A program made the translations under genes and the position numbers. Shown one piece after another: positions 1-9,245 of a stretch of DNA of 64,000 nt. The notes beneath the pieces were generated by a model that searched no databases, was not told the DNA's origin, and saw nothing but the letters and a program-made list of their open reading frames with translations. Location: the NCBI RefSeq assembly GCF_014695575.1, contig NZ_JACJOO010000080.1, positions 1 through 64,000 on the forward strand. Reading direction: 5' to 3'. The first letter of the stretch is position 1; each line of letters starts with the position of its first letter. This DNA is from Leptolyngbya sp. FACHB-8. Lineage in GTDB: Bacteria; Cyanobacteriota; Cyanobacteriia; Elainellales; Elainellaceae.

Positions 1-133
1 TCAGATCACGCAGGGGATGTTTTTGGCGACGGGTCATAGCAGGGCACCCAAGGGTTCCCTACTATCTTGACAGCCGCCTATAAAAAATGGCGATATTCGA
101 GTCAAATGACCCACTAGTAAGATTCCCAAAAAT

Positions 134-1621
134 TTAGGATTTGGAGTGATGGCGATCGCTCAGCTCAAACACGCCATAGCCCCACGGTGGCAGATCGAAA
201 TAAAGCCCTGCCGGATGAATTGTGCTGTCAGGGCGATCGTACGAATTGGAGTGCATCAAATCTTCAAGGTGAATGGTGCTGTCCAGGTCATTAAAAGGGA
301 GGCTGACATAGAACTGGCTCTGGTGCGGAGCGTAGTTCACCACCACTAAGCCATGGTGTTTGTCGTCAGTCCAGCCAAAGGCAATGGCGTTATCCGCTGT
401 CCAGTTGCCGTCCCAGGCGGGTTGAGCCTCTAACAATTGCCAGGTTCCTTCCCGGAAGAGGGGCTGCTTTAATGTTTGAAGTAACCGCTTATAGAACTCC
501 TCCAGGCGCGGATCAACAGGTTCTTGAGGGCCACGATTTAGATGAATCGAGATTCTATGCCGATAGCCCTCCCGCTGCCCCTGATGAAAGAAGCGTAAGC
601 CAGGGCAAAAGAAGGAGATGATGGCTGCCGCTTCATGGACGTCTGGTGGAAAGGCTGTTGCTGCGCGCTGTTCGTCATGGTTTTCCAGAAAACGGGCTGA
701 TTTGTTTTGATAGTCCAAGTCGGCCCAGAAGTGCTCGCGAACGGGGCGGGCATGTTGCTCACGCAGGCGATCGTACAAACCTTTGTCGTAGGTGAAATCA
801 AAACCTTTCTGTTGCAGCACCCACTCCATATCCCAATAGACCTCCGCCATGAATACAAAATCAGGATGGAGGGCGCGCACTTTTTCAAATGCCCGTTCCC
901 AAAACGGCTCCATTGGGATGCCCCAGATGCGCTGAAAGATTTCCGGCAGGATGAGCATGGCCATATCACAGCGCACACCATCGCAAAGTTGAGCGATCGC
1001 CATCAACTCATCTAACTGAGCCATATGCAAATTGGAATTGCCATAATTCAGCTGCAACGTATCACACCAACCGGGAAAGTAAGGATCGCGCCCATAGGCA
1101 AAGACCTGTTCACCGGATGCGAGCTTGATACGACAATAGTTTTCGGGTTCTTGTGCTAACTGTTCTTCTGTTCCTTGAATGTAGAATTCAGGATTGGTTT
1201 GCACCCAGGGATGATCGGGGGCGGTGTGATTGGGCACGAAATCGAGCATCAGCTTGAGGCCGCGCTGGTGAAGGCGATCGCGCAACCGTTCAGCCATTAC
1301 ATGACCACCGATCGCAGTATGTACGGTGTAGCCGGTTACAGCAAAGCAAGAGCCGCAAACGTCTTCATCGTTCAGATCCGACAAAAGCTGGCGGTGTTCC
1401 TCCATCCAGACCGGGTTTGAGCGAGATACCTGTGGGGCAGCGGTGCCGGTTTGCCAAATCCCTAAGACGTAAATCCAGTCGAATCCTGCGATCGCCCACT
1501 CATCGAGCAGTGTATCCGGAATATCGTCTAGCGTTGCAGGACGGTTGAGCTGCTTGGCGAGAATTTGTAACAGGACACGGGTGTTGACCTGATACAGCAG
1601 GGGATGACGGGATGAAGCCAT
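134..1621 (-). CDS. GH13 alpha-amylase family glycosyl hydrolase
   Basis: Predicted cytosolic alpha-glucan-active enzyme of 495 residues; no signal peptide is visible. The four GH13 regions can be read in order: DFVPNH (region I), GVRCDMAM with the nucleophile Asp (region II), FMAEVYW with the acid/base Glu (region III) and FLENHDE with the transition-state Asp (region IV). All three catalytic carboxylates are therefore present. The N-terminus starts straight into the barrel (YQVNTRVLL). The reading frame extends upstream to a GTG at 1630, but the ATG at 1621 is preferred. The exact substrate (starch, glycogen, sucrose or trehalose class) cannot be told from sequence alone. It stands alone, upstream of palindrome A1 and on the same strand as the hydrolase beyond it. 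Confidence 0.85.
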   Translation of the reverse strand: MASSRHPLLYQVNTRVLLQILAKQLNRPATLDDIPDTLLDEWAIAGFDWIYVLGIWQTGTAAPQVSRSNPVWMEEHRQLLSDLNDEDVCGSCFAVTGYTVHTAIGGHVMAERLRDRLHQRGLKLMLDFVPNHTAPDHPWVQTNPEFYIQGTEEQLAQEPENYCRIKLASGEQVFAYGRDPYFPGWCDTLQLNYGNSNLHMAQLDELMAIAQLCDGVRCDMAMLILPEIFQRIWGIPMEPFWERAFEKVRALHPDFVFMAEVYWDMEWVLQQKGFDFTYDKGLYDRLREQHARPVREHFWADLDYQNKSARFLENHDEQRAATAFPPDVHEAAAIISFFCPGLRFFHQGQREGYRHRISIHLNRGPQEPVDPRLEEFYKRLLQTLKQPLFREGTWQLLEAQPAWDGNWTADNAIAFGWTDDKHHGLVVVNYAPHQSQFYVSLPFNDLDSTIHLEDLMHSNSYDRPDSTIHPAGLYFDLPPWGYGVFELSDRHHSKS

Positions 1622-1779
1622 AGAAAACACTGGGTTACATGGGGACTGGGTTCGCAGGAATCCCTCCAGCCATCTGACTGCGCACCAAGGAGCTGTAGCA
1701 GGGCACAGGTCGGAGGAGAGATTCTCGGATGATTATCCAATACCACCTGTGAATAGAAATCTAGAGAAGGGATGTACTT

Positions 1780-1904
1780 AACCTCAATTCGGGATAAGCC
1801 CAAGAGCCCATTTTGTCGTGCGCATAGCGCACGACAAAATGGGCTTTTTCGAGGGGCGCGCCTTGCGCGCCCCTCGAAAAAGCCCTTAACCCAAACTGAG
1901 GTTA
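1780..1904. repeat. Family A palindromic element, copy A1
   Basis: The outer arms AACCTCA and TGAGGTT enclose two inner hairpins: 1806-1844 (18-bp perfect stem, ATA spacer) and 1841-1885 (21-bp perfect stem, CTT spacer). The hairpins share GGGC at 1841-1844, so alternative pairings are possible. It lies between two minus-strand genes. Confidence 0.85.
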
Positions 1905-1920
1905 CTTATGGTCAGGTTTC

Positions 1921-2739
1921 TTATTGCTCAAGCAGCTTTTGAAAGGCCTGGAGGATGGTGTGATGGCGATCGCCCGCCACCCACGTCACGTCATCATGTC
2001 CTGCCCCTTCCACCCAGAGAGACAGCTTGGGTTCGGCGGCCGCTTCATACAAGGCCCGCCCGTGAGCAACGGGAATCGTTTCGTCTGCCTCGCCATGTAT
2101 GACCAGTACTGGGCAATCCACCCGCTGAAGCTTCTGGCGATTTGAAAACTTGTCAAAGGGCAGTAGCGGAATTGGAAGCACAACCTGAAATGCCGAGGTG
2201 AATGTGCTCTCTAAAATCAACCCGGCAACGGAATGGCGGGTTGCTAATTCTGTTGCAGAACCACCTCCGACCGATCGCCCATACACAATAATGCGATCCG
2301 GTGGAACTTGAAGCTGTTGAGTTAAATAGTTATAGGCCGCTTCTGCGTCTTGATAAGCATTTCTTTCACCGGGTTTTCCAGTGCTTGTGCCGTATCCCCG
2401 GTAGTCGTATGCAAAAACGTTAAATCCCCATTCCTGTAACCGATCCAGAATAGGTTGAACATCTCCCAGATCCTCAGCATTGCCATGGATGTAGAGCAGG
2501 GTATAGGTTGCTTTGGGGTTAGGGAGATAAGTAGCTGAAATTCTTTCGTCTGGTGTGACCGGTAATTTAAGAATCTTATTGGAATCTTGATAGCTGGAGG
2601 GCTGTGGTAAGAAAATCATGCTATCAGCCCGGAAGAAGACATAGACGGCGAAGAAAGCATAGATAAAGAGGAGCGATCGCACGAATCGTCGCCAGCTTAA
2701 CTCCCCAATTAATAGCTTCTTCAAGTGTGATTTTGACAT
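1921..2739 (-). CDS. Membrane-anchored alpha/beta hydrolase
   Basis: A 272-residue serine hydrolase of the alpha/beta fold, resembling the ABHD13/ABHD17-like and BAAT-like group. An N-terminal hydrophobic helix (FVRSLLFIYAFFAVYVFF) should anchor it in the membrane with the catalytic domain outside the helix. The nucleophile elbow is GRSVGG, the acid lies in GEADETI and the histidine in GAGHDDV; the oxyanion-side motif is YIHGNAEDLG. The frame extends to a TTG at 2766, but the ATG at 2739 is more likely. The substrate is unknown; esterase, thioesterase or depalmitoylase-like activity is possible. It appears monocistronic. Confidence 0.8.
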   Translation of the reverse strand: MSKSHLKKLLIGELSWRRFVRSLLFIYAFFAVYVFFRADSMIFLPQPSSYQDSNKILKLPVTPDERISATYLPNPKATYTLLYIHGNAEDLGDVQPILDRLQEWGFNVFAYDYRGYGTSTGKPGERNAYQDAEAAYNYLTQQLQVPPDRIIVYGRSVGGGSATELATRHSVAGLILESTFTSAFQVVLPIPLLPFDKFSNRQKLQRVDCPVLVIHGEADETIPVAHGRALYEAAAEPKLSLWVEGAGHDDVTWVAGDRHHTILQAFQKLLEQ

Positions 2740-2797
2740 ATAGTATCCGAGCTTATTCGCATCCAAAAAGTAAAGGGCAAACGGATATTTGAGATGG

Positions 2798-2870
2798 TTT
2801 TTCTAGAAGAATTGATTGCTTTGAACAATACTTCTAGAAAAACGATTCAGGGTAGAAAAACGATTCAGGG
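2798..2870. repeat. Short inverted repeat and 18-bp tandem direct repeat
   Basis: TTTTTCTAGAAG at 2798-2809 pairs with CTTCTAGAAAAA at 2831-2842. Overlapping the right arm is an exact 18-bp tandem direct repeat (2835-2852 and 2853-2870). The rest of the 330-bp gap between the hydrolase and the DUF6335 gene shows no gene. Confidence 0.7.
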
Positions 2871-3070
2871 CGCAGCAGGCGGAATTCCTAACGCTAATAT
2901 TCCCCCAGAACGATGAACGCCATCGGAAATTCAGAAAAGTCTGTAAGGCTACCTTGGCTTCGGAGATGCACCCTTCTTCGTATGCACTTGTCTGCCTATT
3001 TGAAGAGTGGAATAACAGCCTCTTTTGGCTAAGGTGCTGGTAGGGAGAGAAGATTGCCAGGAGGATGTCA

Positions 3071-3700
3071 ATGGATAGCGCCAAAGAAATGACGCCAAAT
3101 GCTGGGTTGGATGCTGCTCGGCGGGACTTTGAGGCGGAGTTGGATAACGAGGATATTGATGCTCTCGTAGACCCAGACTTTACAACGCTTCCGTCAATTG
3201 AAGAGGAAGTCGGTTTAGAGCAAGTGGATCTGAACGAAGCGGTCATTGATACCCTTCCTGCCGATGATACGGACGACAATCTGGATGCCGATGACGACGG
3301 CATTGTCGATGCGGCGGATGACGACGAGGTAATCAGCGACCTCCCTCAGGAGATGACTGAATCCTACGGCACCGGCTTGCAGGGACAGCCGACCGATCGC
3401 ACAGGTCGCTATTCCCGCCGGGGTAGCTATCTTCAGGCTGAACCCGACTACGTCATTACAGGTGGTGATGTCGATGCCAGCTTTGAAGATGCTGCTGTGA
3501 TGGGCGAAGAAGGCGTCGGCGGAACTGTTGCCACCCCTGATCAGGACATTGTCGAAGATCTGGCTGCTGCTGTTGGTATTCAAACGGACGATCGCAGCTT
3601 CCTGCGGACCAATGACATGTTAGAGGAACGAGACGATCGCCGCTGGGAACTCGACCCCAAGTCCTCTGAAGACTACACCGATCGACGGGAGCGGGAGTAA
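3071..3700 (+). CDS. Acidic DUF6335 family protein
   Basis: A 209-residue, strongly acidic, cyanobacteria-type protein with no transmembrane segment. The N-terminal half is Asp/Glu-rich (LDADDDGIVDAADDDE). The C-terminal half carries the conserved signature DLPQEMTESYGTG, then VITGGDVDASFEDA, VGGTVATPDQDIVEDL and ERDDRRWELDPKSSEDY, which I associate with DUF6335. The function is not known. The start is decided by a perfect Shine-Dalgarno AGGAGG at 3059-3064, six bases before the ATG at 3071; the in-frame ATG at 3065 would leave no spacing. It lies upstream of the efflux pair but 322 bp away, with a palindrome in between, so co-transcription is doubtful. Confidence 0.75.
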   Translation: MDSAKEMTPNAGLDAARRDFEAELDNEDIDALVDPDFTTLPSIEEEVGLEQVDLNEAVIDTLPADDTDDNLDADDDGIVDAADDDEVISDLPQEMTESYGTGLQGQPTDRTGRYSRRGSYLQAEPDYVITGGDVDASFEDAAVMGEEGVGGTVATPDQDIVEDLAAAVGIQTDDRSFLRTNDMLEERDDRRWELDPKSSEDYTDRRERE

Positions 3701-3765
3701 GCGGTTATTGAGAAGCTGATTTTGCGCGGTTATGACCGATGCAAGATTGCTTTTTAGAGCTGTTT

Positions 3766-3810
3766 GAAAAGTTGATTTTCGTGCGCGTTGAGCACGAAAA
3801 TCAACTTTTC
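3766..3810. repeat. 19-bp-stem palindrome
   Basis: GAAAAGTTGATTTTCGTGC (3766-3784) is perfectly repeated in inverse at 3792-3810 with a 7-nt spacer. It occupies the gap 3701-4022 between the DUF6335 gene and the efflux adaptor, where no gene was found. The stem has the same TTTTCG..CGAAAA character as several other palindromes in the window. Confidence 0.8.
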
Positions 3811-4022
3811 ACGGAACTTTTCAAGCGGCTTCTTAGAACGGAAATCAGGACGATAAATGGGGTGAGTTTTTCAGCTACCTTGATGGGGCGGTGGCCATCC
3901 CACAAGAATTGCAGCTTGCTTTGATGCGTGTTTCGCCAAGATCCGTTGTGCTGACTCTTTAGATGGTGGCTGGAGTCGCACGATTCACGTAAGACATTGA
4001 TGGACGCAGGAGCCAAAAACGT

Positions 4023-5396
4023 ATGAAATCCCCAAGGGATGAGATGTCAGACCCGGACGGGCGAGAAAGGATAGATTACCCCTCTACCCCTTACACCAGA
4101 AGAGGGGTATCTGAATTAGAGCGATCGCGTGACCTGGACTTTGATCCATTTGAGGAGCCCGAAAGCGATCGCATTCGCAGACAGGCGCGATGGAAATATA
4201 CCCTGATTGGGCTCGGAATTGGGGTGGCTCTAATGACCGGCTGGGGTGCGATCGCATCACGAAGATCAGAGCCCATTGCCACCAGACCCACGGTCGCTGC
4301 TCCCGGCCAGAGTGTAACGGCTACGGCGGTCGCGATAACCCCAGTGACTCGCACGTTAAACGTAACGGGTACTGTGGCGGCAACAGATTTATTACCCGTG
4401 TTGCCCGAAGTAACGGGCTTGCAAGTACAACGGGTGTTAGTGAGCGAAGGTCAAACGGTGCAGTCTGGTCAGGTGTTGGCTGAGCTGAACAATTCAGTTT
4501 TGCAGGCTCAGTTGCGCCAGGCTAACGCCGAGGTCGCTTCTGCCCAGGCAACGGTTCAGCAACAGCAGGCTGCCCTGGCTCAGCAACAGGCCACCCTGGC
4601 AGAGGCCGAAAGTAACCAGCGACGCTATCAACAACTGTTTAATCAGGGGGCCATCAGCCAGCAGGAGCTAGAGTCCCGTACTACGGCTGCAACGACCGCG
4701 CGAGAAACGGTCGGTGCGGCTCAAGCCGCAGTCAATAGCGCTCAGGCAGAGGTGCAGAGCAGGCAGGCCCAGGTTCAACAGCTGCAAACGCAACTCTCCC
4801 AAACCGTTGTGCGTGCTCCTGCGGCTGGAGTGATTGCCGAGAGCCTTGCCAAGGTAGGGAATGTCACCTCTGCCAGCAACCAACTGTTCACGATTATTCA
4901 GAATGGCAATTTACAGTTGGAAGCTAAAGTGCCTGAAACGGAGTTGCCTCAGGTGCGAGTGGGAGAGTCTGTGCGAGTTACATCAGATAGCGATCGCCGG
5001 GTTAACCTCCAGGGCGAGGTTCGCGAAATCGACCCGCTCGTAGATCCCCAAACCCGCCAGGCCACCGTACGGATCAGCCTGCCTGAGAGCCCACTCCTGC
5101 GACCGGGGCTGTTCTTACGCGCTGCTGTAACGGTACAAACGGCGCAAGCTATGACAATTCCTGCCGATGCCGTTCTGCCGCAAAACGATGGGAATTCAAT
5201 CGTCTACGTGCTTCAGGACGATAACACCGTTCGGGCTACTCAGGTTGATGTGGGTGTACGGACAGTCAGCGAGGATCCCAACCAGACCCGAGTAGAGATT
5301 CGCAAAGGGCTAGAAATCGGCGATCGCGTTGTCGTTGAAGGGGCCGGATATGTGCGTGATGGCGATCGCGTCCAGATTGTACCAGGAGCGATCTAA
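4023..5396 (+). CDS. RND efflux periplasmic adaptor (membrane fusion protein)
   Basis: A 457-residue HlyD/AcrA-type adaptor that links an inner-membrane RND pump to an outer-membrane channel. A charged cytosolic N-terminus (residues 1-58) precedes one membrane helix (about 59-78). A split lipoyl domain follows (VTGLQVQRVLVSEGQTVQSG and VRAPAAGVIAESLAKVG) around a long Ala/Gln-rich coiled-coil hairpin (about 150-255), then beta-barrel and membrane-proximal domains ending in GLEIGDRVVVEGAGYVRDGD. It is followed 235 bp downstream by its probable pump. No TolC-like gene lies in the window, so the outer-membrane partner must be elsewhere. The substrate is not inferable. Confidence 0.9.
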   Translation: MKSPRDEMSDPDGRERIDYPSTPYTRRGVSELERSRDLDFDPFEEPESDRIRRQARWKYTLIGLGIGVALMTGWGAIASRRSEPIATRPTVAAPGQSVTATAVAITPVTRTLNVTGTVAATDLLPVLPEVTGLQVQRVLVSEGQTVQSGQVLAELNNSVLQAQLRQANAEVASAQATVQQQQAALAQQQATLAEAESNQRRYQQLFNQGAISQQELESRTTAATTARETVGAAQAAVNSAQAEVQSRQAQVQQLQTQLSQTVVRAPAAGVIAESLAKVGNVTSASNQLFTIIQNGNLQLEAKVPETELPQVRVGESVRVTSDSDRRVNLQGEVREIDPLVDPQTRQATVRISLPESPLLRPGLFLRAAVTVQTAQAMTIPADAVLPQNDGNSIVYVLQDDNTVRATQVDVGVRTVSEDPNQTRVEIRKGLEIGDRVVVEGAGYVRDGDRVQIVPGAI

Positions 5397-5631
5397 CGCC
5401 TTGAAAGGATACGGCGTTCATCCTGCGATCGCCATTCATACCCGCAAGAGCAGACTGAACCGCTCGCTCTGGCTTGCACCGTTAACCTGACAACGAAACC
5501 TGCCCTCGCCATCATCGTTACCGATTTCAAGGGCGGGTTGGTCAAGACGCTTGGGTTACGTTGTGACGCTCAAAGTCCCCCAGGAGCGATCGCCCTCATT
5601 TCTCACTACTTATCCTCCCCCTCCCTTTCCC

Positions 5632-8600
5632 ATGTCCTTTAACATCTCCGCCTGGTCCATTCGTAGTCCCGTTCCAACCATCGTCCTGTTTCTGGTTTTA
5701 ACCGTTGCCGGTTTAGTTGCCTATCCATTTCTCGGCATTGACCAAAACCCCAACGTTGACGTTCCCGCAGTAACCGTTAGCGTCGCACAGCCCGGTGCGG
5801 ACCCATCGGAGTTGGAATCGCAAGTCACGAAGCCTGTAGAAGATGCTGTCGCCAGCCTGGGCAACATTGACGAAATTGTTTCCACCGTGAATGATGGGCT
5901 TTCGACCACGACGGTAAATTTTGTGTTGGGGACGGATAGCGATCGCGCTACCAATGACGTACGCAACGCTATCTCCCAGATTCGCCAGGATTTGCCCGAA
6001 GACATCAACGAGCCTGTGGTAGAACGGGTTGATTTTGCCACAGGCGGCCCTGTTGTCACCTACGCGGTAGTCTCACCCCAGCGCTCGGTGACCGAGCTGA
6101 GTACGCTTGTGGACGAGGAGATTAGCCGAGCATTGCTGGCAGTATCGGGGGTAGCCCAGGTCAATCGCATTGGCGGAGTTGATCAGGAAATTCGCATTGA
6201 CTTAAACCCGGCTCGCCTGGAAGCCCTCAGTATCACCGCAACCCAGGTGAATGAGCAAGTTCGGGCGTTTAACACCAACCTGCCGGGTGGGCGCACTACG
6301 ATTGGTGACAGTGAGCAGACCATTCGCACCCTGGGCAGTGCTCCGACTGTAGAAGCGTTAAGTCAGTATCAAGTTTCCCTGCCGCAAGGGGGTTTTGTCT
6401 CGTTATCTAGCCTGGGCACCGTGACCAGTGGGACGGCGGAAGTGCGGCAAACGGCGAGGCTTAACAATCAACCTGTGGTTGCTTTCTCGGTGCTGCGGAG
6501 TAATGGCAGCATCCTGGTTGCGGTTGAAGAAGGGGTTAGGGAGGCGATCGCCACCCTTCAACAAACCCTGCCATCGGATATCAAATTAGAACTGATTAAC
6601 AACGTTCAGGCGCAATACATCCGAGAATCCTACGCTGCGTCTGTGGAAGCGGTGGTATTAGGGGCCGTATTGGCGGTTGTTACTATTTGGGTCTTCCTGC
6701 GGGATTGGCGGGCGACGTTGATTACAGCGGTGGCTTTGCCTCTGTCCCTCATTCCCACATTCGCCATCCTCAAAGCGTTTGGTTACACCCTCAATAACAT
6801 GACCCTGCTGGCGCTGGCGCTGGTGGTTGGTATTTTGGTGGATGATGCGATCGTCGAGATCGAAAACATTGAGCGACACATGCAAATGGGGAAATCTCCC
6901 TTTCGTGCTGCGCTGGATGCTTCAGATGAGATCGGCCTGGCCGTTGTTGCCACTACAATGTCGATCGTCGCGGTGTTCGGCCCTGTTGCCTTTATGACGG
7001 GTGTGGTCGGGCAATACTTCCGTCCCTTTGGTGTGACCGTTGCAGCATCAGTGCTCTTCTCGCTGCTGGTAGCCCGAATGGTCACTCCGTTAATGGCCGC
7101 TTACCTCCTGAAAGACCATAGACACAAGAGCCCTACTAGAAAGCAGAGACAACGAGAAGCCAGCCTGCAAAGGGGCGATCGCCCCCCTTCCCCTCCCAAT
7201 CCACTTACGCCTAACGAAGTTCCCCATGGTGGAACATCGACCCGGCCTGAACGGCAACGGCGCGATCGCCTGGTGGAGTTCTACCATCCGCTACTGCGCT
7301 GGTCATTGCGGCATCGGGTTACGGCATTGGCGATCGCCCTCGGCTTCTTCATTGCGAGTTTACTGCTGCTGCCATCCATCCCGGTTGGGCTATTTGGTCG
7401 AGAGGATCTGGGATTGGCGACTATCTCGATGGAGCTACCGCCAGGTTCAACATTGGAAGACACCGATCGCGCTACTCAACAACTCACCCGCTTACTTCTA
7501 GAAAACCCCAATGTCAGCCAGGTGCAGACGGATGAGCAGGTCAACTCAGCGACTCTCTATGTGAAGCTAAAACCCAAGGGGGAACGGGAATCTCAACCCG
7601 AGTTTGAGAATGAATTTCGGCCACAGTTTAGCCAAATTCCGGGTGTGCGGTTGAGCTTTTCTCGAGGCGGGCCGGGTGGCTCGCGAGAACTGTCTGTCGT
7701 TCTTAAGAGCGAAGACCCCAATGCTCTGACCCAAACGGCTAACGCTCTGGAAAAGGAAATGCGCCAGGTTCCGGGTTTAGTGGAAGTTGTGTCAACGGCC
7801 AGTCTGGTAAAACCGGAATTGCTCATTCGTCCTGATCCCGTACGGGCTGCCGACCAAGGGGTAACGGTGCAAGAGATTGCTGGTACGGCGTATCTGGCAA
7901 CCCTGGGAGGAACCGAGGCAAGTCTCGCGAAGTTCAACTTGCCCGATCGCCAAATTCCTATTCGCGTTCAAATTGATCCACGTTATCGCAACGACCTTGG
8001 CACTATTGAGAATTTGCAGGTACGTAAGCAGGATGACACGCTCATTCCGCTTCAAACTGTTGCAGATATTAGCTTTGGTAGTGATCCCTCACAAATCGAT
8101 CGCTACAACCGATCGCGCCAAATTACCGTAGAAGCAAACCTTCAAGGCATCGCGTTAGGGAATGCTCTACAACAGGTCAACGCCCTTCCAGCCCTACAAA
8201 ACAAACCGGCCTCCGTGCAACAGGAACGGGCAGGGAATGCCAAAATCATGCGCGAGCTATTTGGCAATGTCGGAGCAGCATTGGCGGCGGCGGTTGTCTT
8301 TATCTTTGCTGTGCTGGTGCTACTTTTCAATGACTTTTTGCATCCACTCACTATCATGGTGGCCCTGCCCTTTTCGCTAGGGGGCGCATTTGTCGGATTG
8401 CTTCTAACTGGGAAGGAAATCGGGTTATACGCCCTCATTGGGATTGTGCTGCTGATGGGACTTGTGACCAAAAACTCGATTCTGCTGGTGGACTATGCAA
8501 TTCTCAACCAGAAGGAAGGTAAACCCCTGTTCCAAGCTGTACTGGACGCAGGTGTTGCCCGCCTACGGCCGATCTTGATGACCACGATCGCCATGATTGC

Positions 8601-8871
8601 GGGGATGCTACCCATTGCCATGGGCCTTGGGGCTGGCTCTGAAGTTCGGAGCCCAATGGCGATCGCGGTAATTGGCGGTCTCACTACCTCAACCCTGCTG
8701 ACCCTGGTGATTGTTCCGGTGATCTTCACTTACATTGAGCGACTGAAGGATCGTATTTTTGAGCGGTTTCTCCACGATGCAGTGCGGCGTCGGGCGCAGG
8801 ATCAGGATGGTGATGGGGGAGAGGTGGGCGATCGCCCTCGCACTGAGGAGCCGCTCTCAACCCGAAAGTGA
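5632..8871 (+). CDS. RND multidrug efflux pump, inner-membrane subunit
   Basis: A 1079-residue AcrB/MexB-like proton-driven transporter. The N-terminal helix is preceded by the family-typical ISAWSIRSPVPTIVLF, which favours the ATG at 5632 over an upstream TTG at 5551. TM4 carries the proton-relay acidic pair (LVVGILVDDAIVEIENIERH), and the second half repeats the fold with the TM10-12 signature TKNSILLVDYAILN and ARLRPILMTT. The cytosolic loop between TM6 and TM7 holds a roughly 50-residue Pro/Arg-rich insertion (around 7120-7290) encoded partly by HIP1 sequence. The C-terminal tail is also HIP1-derived (VGDRPRTEE). It forms an operon with the adaptor. Confidence 0.92.
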   Translation: MSFNISAWSIRSPVPTIVLFLVLTVAGLVAYPFLGIDQNPNVDVPAVTVSVAQPGADPSELESQVTKPVEDAVASLGNIDEIVSTVNDGLSTTTVNFVLGTDSDRATNDVRNAISQIRQDLPEDINEPVVERVDFATGGPVVTYAVVSPQRSVTELSTLVDEEISRALLAVSGVAQVNRIGGVDQEIRIDLNPARLEALSITATQVNEQVRAFNTNLPGGRTTIGDSEQTIRTLGSAPTVEALSQYQVSLPQGGFVSLSSLGTVTSGTAEVRQTARLNNQPVVAFSVLRSNGSILVAVEEGVREAIATLQQTLPSDIKLELINNVQAQYIRESYAASVEAVVLGAVLAVVTIWVFLRDWRATLITAVALPLSLIPTFAILKAFGYTLNNMTLLALALVVGILVDDAIVEIENIERHMQMGKSPFRAALDASDEIGLAVVATTMSIVAVFGPVAFMTGVVGQYFRPFGVTVAASVLFSLLVARMVTPLMAAYLLKDHRHKSPTRKQRQREASLQRGDRPPSPPNPLTPNEVPHGGTSTRPERQRRDRLVEFYHPLLRWSLRHRVTALAIALGFFIASLLLLPSIPVGLFGREDLGLATISMELPPGSTLEDTDRATQQLTRLLLENPNVSQVQTDEQVNSATLYVKLKPKGERESQPEFENEFRPQFSQIPGVRLSFSRGGPGGSRELSVVLKSEDPNALTQTANALEKEMRQVPGLVEVVSTASLVKPELLIRPDPVRAADQGVTVQEIAGTAYLATLGGTEASLAKFNLPDRQIPIRVQIDPRYRNDLGTIENLQVRKQDDTLIPLQTVADISFGSDPSQIDRYNRSRQITVEANLQGIALGNALQQVNALPALQNKPASVQQERAGNAKIMRELFGNVGAALAAAVVFIFAVLVLLFNDFLHPLTIMVALPFSLGGAFVGLLLTGKEIGLYALIGIVLLMGLVTKNSILLVDYAILNQKEGKPLFQAVLDAGVARLRPILMTTIAMIAGMLPIAMGLGAGSEVRSPMAIAVIGGLTTSTLLTLVIVPVIFTYIERLKDRIFERFLHDAVRRRAQDQDGDGGEVGDRPRTEEPLSTRK

Positions 8872-8889
8872 CAGCGTTAGAACGGACGC

Positions 8890-8927
8890 ACTTGTGTGGT
8901 GTACTTTGCACACCACACAAGTTTTTT
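8890..8927 (+). terminator. Rho-independent terminator of the efflux operon
   Basis: A 12-bp stem, ACTTGTGTGGTG with its inverse, is followed by a run of six T, 18 bp after the pump stop codon. Confidence 0.85.
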
Positions 8928-9123
8928 AGGGTGTCGTGTTGCTCCGTTGCATGATTCTGGGTGGAATTAACTGTACATCCGCAGAGCCGTCTGTGTATTG
9001 AACGGTTGTGAGGCGCTTTATCTCGCTCTTGTTATGGGTGAGCATCATAGCAACAACTGTGATCACAATCAGGCTTGTATCGCCCAGTAAACGAATGAAG
9101 CGTAATAGTGAAGTATGCATCAT
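8926..9123 (-). CDS. Small single-pass membrane protein, unknown function
   Basis: A 65-residue protein with one hydrophobic segment (about residues 15-29, DTSLIVITVVAMML) and a polar C-terminus. The start is set by a strong Shine-Dalgarno (GGAAGGAG) seven bases before the ATG at 9123; the frame is open further upstream but has no ribosome site there. It lies just downstream of the GNAT gene on the same strand, 122 bp away. I do not recognise the family. Confidence 0.55.
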   Translation of the reverse strand: MMHTSLLRFIRLLGDTSLIVITVVAMMLTHNKSEIKRLTTVQYTDGSADVQLIPPRIMQRSNTTP

Positions 9124-9245
9124 TCTAGAACTCCTTCCGAAAATTGGGCTACAGGGTTCACACCATAGTTGAAATGTGTTGCCGAATTCTTGTATCAATC
9201 GTTTTTGAGGGTGTGAATTGTTGTGTAACAACATCACGCAACAAT

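Noticed and set aside
1-133. A possible C-terminal end of a plus-strand gene finishing at TAG (37-39)
   Set aside because: Only 12 codons lie in the window and all frames are equally uninformative.
3739-3924. A 61-codon plus-strand frame between the DUF6335 and efflux adaptor genes
   Set aside because: Most of it is the 3766-3810 palindrome read through; no ribosome site or domain.
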